A stretch of 10,823 nucleotides of DNA from CALWOS01 sp963595735. Its GTDB lineage: Bacteria > Bacillota > Clostridia > Oscillospirales > Oscillospiraceae. This document shows, one piece after another, positions 6,378 to 10,823 of this stretch. Under the pieces are notes generated by a model. That model did not search any database, was not told the origin of the DNA, and saw nothing but the letters and a program-made list of their open reading frames with translations. The position numbers and the translations under genes were made by a program. Numbering within the stretch: position 1 is the first letter of the stretch; each line of letters starts with the position of its first letter. Location of the stretch: positions 1-10,823 of the forward strand of contig CAVBJJ010000049.1 of the NCBI GenBank assembly GCA_963595735.1. The letters are read 5' to 3'.

Positions 6378-6884
6378 ATGGAAAGCAAGAAAAATGCAAC
6401 TCGAACAAAGAAAATCGTCTACACGGCTCTGTTTGCCGCGCTGATTTTCGTGGTAGGATACCTCATCAAAATTCCTACCCCCACTGCGGGCTATATCCAC
6501 CCGGCGGACGCCGTTCTGGTGTTGGCGGCAAGTATGCTGGGTCCCGGCCTTGGCCTGCTCGCCGCGGCGATCGGCAGCGCCCTGACCGACCTGATCGGCG
6601 GCTACTTTGTGTATGTTCCCGCGACCCTGATCATCAAGGGCATCATGGGTCTGGTTTGCGGTTTGCTGGTGTATCGTGCCAACGGCAGCCGGCTGCGCAT
6701 CATTCTGGGTGCCGTGCTGGCGGAGGCGATCATGGTGGTGGGCTACTTTGGCTTTGAAGCCACCTTCCTGGGCTATGGCCTGGGCGCAGTGTCCAGTGTT
6801 CCCGGTAACATACTGCAGGGCGTGTTCGGCGCTGTGGTTGGCGTGCTGCTTTACTTCGCGCTGCGGAAAAGAAAGCTGTTTTGA
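6378..6884 (+). CDS. ECF transporter S-component (vitamin-binding membrane subunit)
   Basis: A 168-residue, roughly six-helix membrane protein of the energy-coupling-factor S-component type. Helix 1 has the alanine-rich face ALFAALIFVVGY (17-28) used by S-components to dock on EcfT. IPTPTAGYIHPADAVLVLAA (32-51) and IGSALTDLIGGYF (65-77) resemble the PF07155-like group that includes predicted pyridoxine and hydroxymethylpyrimidine transporters. Substrate is not set by the sequence. The divergent MocR regulator makes a B6 vitamer an attractive inference. No EcfA/EcfT genes are in the window, so it would use a shared energising module (group II). ATG 6378 has a strong GAGGAGGAG upstream. It ends in a clear terminator at 6906-6942, so it is monocistronic. 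Confidence 0.9.
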   Translation: MESKKNATRTKKIVYTALFAALIFVVGYLIKIPTPTAGYIHPADAVLVLAASMLGPGLGLLAAAIGSALTDLIGGYFVYVPATLIIKGIMGLVCGLLVYRANGSRLRIILGAVLAEAIMVVGYFGFEATFLGYGLGAVSSVPGNILQGVFGAVVGVLLYFALRKRKLF

Positions 6885-6905
6885 TGCAAAATTTATATTC
6901 CCACC

Positions 6906-6942
6906 AAAAAGGCTGTCCGGACAGAGTTCGGGCGGCCTTTTT
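6906..6942 (+). terminator. Intrinsic terminator after the ECF S-component gene
   Basis: AAAAAGGC (6906-6913) pairs with GCCTTTTT (6935-6942), and the helix continues inward through GTCCG/CGGGC. The T-run forms the outer stem and U-tract. It lies 22 nt after the stop codon. The A-run on the left could also make it work on the minus strand. Confidence 0.85.
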
Positions 6943-6971
6943 GTGCGCTTGGAAAAATGAAAAAATTTTTC

Positions 6972-7000
6972 TTGTTCCCTGTAAAAAGCTGTGGTATAGT
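6972..7000 (+). promoter_or_regulatory. Promoter reading into the assembly gap
   Basis: TTGTTC (6972-6977), a 17-nt spacer and TATAGT (6995-7000) preceded by TGG make a good extended -10 promoter. Transcription would begin near 7007. An ATG at 7006 would be essentially leaderless with no ribosome binding site, so a non-coding or leader transcript is more likely. Confidence 0.65.
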
Positions 7001-7036
7001 TATACATGAATAACTTCTCGGATATCGCAGGCCGTT

Positions 7037-7046
7037 NNNNNNNNNN
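7037..7046. other. Assembly gap (ten N)
   Basis: Ten consecutive N join two pieces of sequence. The true gap length is unknown. Anything between the promoter at 6972-7000 and the terminator at 7057-7099 may be incomplete. Confidence 0.99.
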
Positions 7047-7056
7047 GTTTCGCCCC

Positions 7057-7099
7057 AATACCCCATTTTCCATTCCACCGGGAGAACGGGTATTTTTTT
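7057..7099 (+). terminator. Intrinsic terminator just after the assembly gap
   Basis: AATACCC (7057-7063) pairs with GGGTATT (7088-7094), and TTTTCC (7066-7071) with GGAGAA (7081-7086), around a 9-nt loop. A run of seven T (7093-7099) follows. No coding frame ends here, so it terminates either a short RNA starting near 7007 or a leader transcript of the downstream secreted-protein gene. Confidence 0.75.
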
Positions 7100-7277
7100 C
7101 ATGTTCCGTTATTTGTGGGAAAAGATATCGGGGGCGATATCGAAAAATTCGATAAAACCCGGGGGGCGATTGGCAGCGTTTTCCGCGCTGTCATATCTGA
7201 AACATAGAGGAGGACACAAGGCCAAGATATGATGAATGTGCGTATATCATTATTATATTGTAGAGGAGAGTGTTTTC
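7100..7277 (+). promoter_or_regulatory. Hairpin-rich leader upstream of the secreted-protein gene
   Basis: Several helices can form here: GATATCG/CGATATC (7124-7130 with 7135-7141), TATCGAA/TTCGATA (7138-7144 with 7148-7154, exclusive of the first), and GGCAGCG/CGCTGTC (7172-7178 with 7186-7192, one G-U). AGATAT (7123-7128) can also pair with ATATCT (7193-7198) to close the set. No known riboswitch class is recognised. No convincing promoter is seen inside, so transcription may enter from the promoter before the gap. The ribosome binding site AGAGGAGAG lies at 7262-7270. Confidence 0.4.
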
Positions 7278-10200
7278 GTGAAAAACATGAAAAGAAGAGT
7301 GCTGGCACTTCTGCTGACACTGGCCATGCTGAGCAGCCTGATGGTCACGACCTCTCTGGCAGTGGACGAAGAGGACGGCGACGCAGCAAGCACGATCACC
7401 GCCGCAACGCTGACCAAGGCAGACGACCTTGAGAATGGCAAGACCTATATGGTATTGTCTCCTGACAACATGCTGGCCATGTCCAGCGCAGTAGGAGATA
7501 CCACCTACAACTCAAACCTGGCGGCAGTTCCTGTCACCCTGGCAGATGGCGGCATCCTGAGTTCAGAGGAAGATCTGACGCCCTGCCTTTGGACCTGCGA
7601 GGTCTCCGGAGGGGAGACCTACCTGCAGCAGGACGGTAAGTATATTTCTTCCAGTGCCTCAAACATGAAGTACAACACCACCGATAGTGGTTATGTAAAG
7701 ACCTGGTACTATGACGCAGACAGCGGAAAGCTGAAGCCCAGCGCTTCCTCCTGGTATTGGGTCATCTACGACAAGAAAAATGGATATTTCCGTACTTATT
7801 CCAGTGATAGCAATGGTGATCCTGCGATCCTGTATGAGGTCAGTCTGTGCATCCACGAGCACGCGGACAGCGATACCGGCACCGTGACCGCGCCCACCTG
7901 CCTGGAAAAGGGCTACACCACTTATACCTGCACCAAGTGCGGCGAGTCCTACCCGGCAGATTTCACCGACGCTCTAGGTCATAACATCGAGGGCGTGACC
8001 CCTACTGTGGTGGAGGCCACCTGCACCGCGGCCGGCAGCAAGACCTATGTCTGCGCCCGCTGCGGCGAATCTGTCGTGGAGACCATTGACGCGCTGGGTC
8101 ACGACTATGATGACTCCGGTCTTTGCACCCGCTGCGGCGAAAGACGCCTGGAGACGGTAGATGACTTCTTCGCCGGCCTGGACGAGGGACAGGTCACCGT
8201 GACCTATAATAATAATTCTACAGATTGGGAAGTGGCTACGGTTTCTGGTCAGAAAGCCCTGCGGCGTATCGGCAGCGGCAGCTCTTCGACTAAGTATATC
8301 ACCTTTAGTCCGAAGGTTTCCGGTACGATTTCCTTTGACTACTATATCTTCGGAAACTCCTGCGAAATCAAAACCTACTATGATAGCACCGTGATCGAGA
8401 CCTTGAGCTACGACTACAGCGGCGCCAAGTGGAAAAGCTACAGCTATCATGTGGAGACCGGAAAAACCTTCCAAATTGCGGCGAAAATGTCCTATAGTCC
8501 CCAGTGCCCCTCCGTTACGAGCATCCAGTTCGAGGCGGACTGCGACCACGAGCACGCCGAGGATGACGCCGGTACGGTGACCGCCCCCACCTGCACGGAA
8601 AAGGGCTACACCACCTACACCTGCACCAAGTGCGAAAAGACCTACCAGACAGAGTTTGTCGATGCCCTGGGACATGATACCGAGGGCGTGACCCCCACTG
8701 TAGTGGAGGCCACCTGCACCAAGGCCGGCAGCAAGACTTATGTCTGCAATCGCTGCGAAAAGACCATTACGGAAACGCTCAAGGCACTGGGGCACGACTA
8801 TGACGACTCCGGCCTTTGCACCCGCTGCGGCGAAAGACGCCTGGAGACGGTGGCCGACTTCTTTGCCGGTCTGGATCAGTCCCAGATCACCGCGGCCTAT
8901 ACCGCTTCGGATTGGACAGTTGCCACGGTCAATAGCTATAAAGCGCTGAAGTATACCGGCAGCTATACATACAGAACGATTACTTTCACGCCCAAGTATG
9001 ACGGTACGATCGCTTTTGACCACTATCTCTATGGCACCGAGGCAACGCTTGGGATCTATTATGACGGCAGCTCGGTCAAAAGTATCACCGGCAGCTATTC
9101 TGCATCCTGGACAAACTACAGCTATCATGTAGAAGCCGGAAAAACCTTCATGCTCGAGGCGTACACCTCTTATGCGTCCTACTATCCGGCTTTTAAGGGC
9201 TTTACCTTTACCCCGGACTGCATCCATGAGCACGCCGAAGACGATGCCGGTACGGTGATCGCCCCCACCTGCACCGTTGATGGCTACACCACCTATACCT
9301 GCACCAAGTGCGGTAAGACTTACAAGGCGGATGTCACCCAGGCGCTGGGTCATCTGAACCCGGTCTATACCGCCAAGGGCGACCATATCAACCACATTGT
9401 CACCTGTGAGCGCGAGGGCTGCACCGGCAGCACGGAGAAGTGCACCTTTGGCACAAACGGTGTTTGCACCGTCTGCGGTCAGACCGAACTGAAGAATGTT
9501 TCCGACTTCTTCGATGGCCTGGACAAGGACTACATCACAAGCACCTACACTGCATCGGATTGGACTGTTGAAACACTGGGTGGCCGTAAGGCTATGAAGC
9601 GCTACAGCTCCTATACCAGCACCAAGTCCATCACTTTCGATGCAAAGGTTTCCGGTACGATCTCCTTTGACTATTATATCTATGGCAGCTCGGCCTATAT
9701 CAAAACCTATTGTGACGGCGTCGTGGATCAGCAGATTTACGGCTCCTCCTCGGCATCGTGGAAGAGCTATAGCCTCCATGTAGACGCGGGTAAGACTTTC
9801 AAGATCGACGCATACAATTCTTATAGCTATTACTACCCCGCCCTGGCAAATCTCGCGTTTGCGCCCGATTGTCTCCACCCGAACAAAGTTGAGAAAAGCC
9901 GTGTTGCAGCCACCTGCACGGAGCTTGCACAGGTCACCTATGAGTGCCCCGATTGCAGCCTGACATTTACCAAAGCGGAGGGGAAAGCGCTGGGTCACCT
10001 GAACCCGGTTTATACCTCCAACGGCGACCGCGCCACCCACAGCTTTACCTGTGAGCGCGAGGGCTGCTCCGGCGGCACGGAAAATTGTACCTTTGGCGAG
10101 GATGGCCGCTGCACCCTTTGCGGCCAGAAAGCCCCCGCCGAGGTCACCATCGGCAACGATGTAACTTCCATCAGCTCTATGGCGCCGGTGTATCCCTATT

Positions 10201-10823
10201 ATAAAAATACCTTTGCCCAGATGCTCTATACCGCAAGCGATGTGGGCAGAGCCGGCGAGATCTCCAGCCTGGCGTTCAATTGCCAGACAAATACGACTCT
10301 CGAAACAGACTCCGTCAAGATCTATCTGGGTCACACCGCAGCAAACAAAGTCAGCACCACCTTTGTCAAGCCGGATGATCTGACTCTGGTTTATGACGGC
10401 AGCCCCGATATCGGTGCAGCAGGCTGGCAGACCTTTGAGTTCAGCCAGAACTTTAACTACAACGGCAGCGATAATCTGCTGGTTGTAATGCTGACCGCAG
10501 CGAAGACCTGCCAGTCCGGCATTCCCAAGTATTACTACACTGCGATGGATAGCTCTGACTTTGTCGCAGTCACAAGAACTGACTACGGCGCTTTTGACAT
10601 TGACACGACTGTCAGCGGTATGAACTACACCTCAAACCGCCCCAATATTCGTCTGACCTTCCATGAGGACGATACGGCGGAGGATGTTTATACCATCAAC
10701 AACGCGGAAGAGTTTGTCACCTTTGCCACGGCAGTCAATGCCGGAGACGACTTTTCCGGCAAGACCGTGACGCTGGCGGGCGATGTGGATCTGTCCACCG
10801 TGGCAGACTGGACGCCTGTGGGC
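7278..10823 (+). CDS. Very large secreted modular protein with CxxC repeats, 3' end cut by window
   Basis: The frame is open from GTG 7278 to the window edge (1,182 codons, no stop). AGAGGAGAG lies seven bases before the GTG; ATG 7287 is too far from it. Residues 1-28 are a signal peptide (basic start, Leu-rich core, SLA cleavage site). Residues ~38-188 form a Trp/Tyr-rich globular domain starting LENGKTYMVLSP. Residues 191-954 alternate four cysteine-rich modules (TYTCTKCG, LCTRCGER, ALGH) with three copies of a ~123-residue beta-rich domain (295-421, 526-647, 742-864). Residues ~955-1131 resemble a beta domain (YTASDVGRAGEISSLAFN) seen in secreted Bacteroidetes proteins. From ~1137 a region typical of GLUG-repeat proteins begins (FSGKTVTLAGDVDLS). 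The likely role is a surface or secreted adhesin; the anchor would lie outside the window. The long antisense frame across it is a shadow. Confidence 0.9.
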   Translation, partial: MKNMKRRVLALLLTLAMLSSLMVTTSLAVDEEDGDAASTITAATLTKADDLENGKTYMVLSPDNMLAMSSAVGDTTYNSNLAAVPVTLADGGILSSEEDLTPCLWTCEVSGGETYLQQDGKYISSSASNMKYNTTDSGYVKTWYYDADSGKLKPSASSWYWVIYDKKNGYFRTYSSDSNGDPAILYEVSLCIHEHADSDTGTVTAPTCLEKGYTTYTCTKCGESYPADFTDALGHNIEGVTPTVVEATCTAAGSKTYVCARCGESVVETIDALGHDYDDSGLCTRCGERRLETVDDFFAGLDEGQVTVTYNNNSTDWEVATVSGQKALRRIGSGSSSTKYITFSPKVSGTISFDYYIFGNSCEIKTYYDSTVIETLSYDYSGAKWKSYSYHVETGKTFQIAAKMSYSPQCPSVTSIQFEADCDHEHAEDDAGTVTAPTCTEKGYTTYTCTKCEKTYQTEFVDALGHDTEGVTPTVVEATCTKAGSKTYVCNRCEKTITETLKALGHDYDDSGLCTRCGERRLETVADFFAGLDQSQITAAYTASDWTVATVNSYKALKYTGSYTYRTITFTPKYDGTIAFDHYLYGTEATLGIYYDGSSVKSITGSYSASWTNYSYHVEAGKTFMLEAYTSYASYYPAFKGFTFTPDCIHEHAEDDAGTVIAPTCTVDGYTTYTCTKCGKTYKADVTQALGHLNPVYTAKGDHINHIVTCEREGCTGSTEKCTFGTNGVCTVCGQTELKNVSDFFDGLDKDYITSTYTASDWTVETLGGRKAMKRYSSYTSTKSITFDAKVSGTISFDYYIYGSSAYIKTYCDGVVDQQIYGSSSASWKSYSLHVDAGKTFKIDAYNSYSYYYPALANLAFAPDCLHPNKVEKSRVAATCTELAQVTYECPDCSLTFTKAEGKALGHLNPVYTSNGDRATHSFTCEREGCSGGTENCTFGEDGRCTLCGQKAPAEVTIGNDVTSISSMAPVYPYYKNTFAQMLYTASDVGRAGEISSLAFNCQTNTTLETDSVKIYLGHTAANKVSTTFVKPDDLTLVYDGSPDIGAAGWQTFEFSQNFNYNGSDNLLVVMLTAAKTCQSGIPKYYYTAMDSSDFVAVTRTDYGAFDIDTTVSGMNYTSNRPNIRLTFHEDDTAEDVYTINNAEEFVTFATAVNAGDDFSGKTVTLAGDVDLSTVADWTPVG
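7848..10139 (+). repeat. Composite internal repeats of the secreted-protein gene (three full units and a fourth partial)
   Basis: Units start at 7848, 8541, 9219 and 9870, with periods of 693, 678 and 651 nt. Each begins with a cysteine-rich module (C-H-x-H, then TYxCxxC, then LGH). Units 1-3 continue into the beta domain beginning DFF(A/D)GLD at 8160, 8853 and 9501; unit 4 lacks it. Units 1 and 2 share the second module half with LCTRCGERRLETV, including a 38-nt identical stretch (8121-8158 and 8814-8851). Units 3 and 4 share a different half, with CEREGC and CTFG..G.C..CGQ. The pattern suggests stepwise duplication, 1 with 2 and 3 with 4. Confidence 0.9.

Noticed and set aside
7006..7036. 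Possible small peptide starting MNNFSDIAGR before the gap
   Set aside because: The ATG is only five bases from the -10 box and lacks a ribosome binding site. It cannot be followed because of the gap.
6893..7102. Minus-strand frame starting MKKIPVLPVEW and passing through the N run
   Set aside because: It crosses the gap, has no ribosome binding site, and its start coincides with the T-run of the terminator at 7057-7099.
7974..10334. 786-codon open frame on the minus strand
   Set aside because: It lies antisense to the secreted-protein gene. Its glycine/alanine/isoleucine-rich repetitive translation simply mirrors the repeat structure and G/C-ending codons of the plus strand. It has no signal, family motif or visible ribosome binding site, whereas the plus strand shows a signal peptide and conserved CxxC modules.

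Overview
The window looks like part of a chromosome, or a metagenome-assembled contig, from a gut-type member of the Clostridia, most likely near the Oscillospirales/Ruminococcaceae. The pointers are strong AGGAGG-type ribosome binding sites, a tandem glycine riboswitch before an AGCS symporter, an ECF-type vitamin S-component, a MocR-type regulator, and a secreted protein with CxxC/'ALGH' repeats of the kind common in gut Firmicutes. The taxon is inferred, since the window has no rRNA or marker gene. A run of ten N at 7037-7046 marks an assembly gap.

Layout. (1) 1-1657, minus strand: an almost complete alanine/glycine:cation symporter gene. Its leader carries a tandem glycine riboswitch and an intrinsic terminator. 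(2) 1660-1947: intergenic DNA with a long inverted repeat, a plus-strand promoter and a compact structured leader of unknown class. (3) 1948-3003, plus: a five-helix membrane protein with an HExxH metallopeptidase-like domain. (4) 3073-4858, plus: an AraC-type regulator overlapping an EamA/DMT exporter gene by 11 nt. (5) 4869-6268, minus: a MocR-type (GntR plus aminotransferase) regulator with a shortened C-terminus. It overlaps a small methylguanine-methyltransferase-like gene by 4 nt. (6) 6378-6884, plus: an ECF transporter S-component, divergent from the MocR gene. The two promoters have overlapping -10 boxes. (7) 6906-7277: a terminator, then a promoter, the assembly gap, another terminator, and a hairpin-rich leader. 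(8) 7278-10823, plus: the first 1,182 codons of a very large secreted modular protein that runs off the window.

How the genes may work together. The glycine riboswitch plus terminator probably shuts symporter synthesis down when glycine is plentiful. The AraC/EamA pair is a typical local-regulator-plus-exporter unit. The MocR/ECF divergent pair suggests PLP-sensing control of vitamin uptake, possibly B6, although the MocR protein lacks about the last 100 residues of its aminotransferase fold. The large secreted protein has a signal peptide, an N-terminal globular domain, four cysteine-rich modules alternating with three copies of a ~123-residue beta-rich domain, a further beta domain, and the start of a GLUG-associated region. 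It looks like a surface adhesin or other cell-envelope protein. The most novel-looking items are this protein's triplicated beta domain, the membrane metallopeptidase with its structured leader, and the promoter-gap-terminator unit at 6972-7099.
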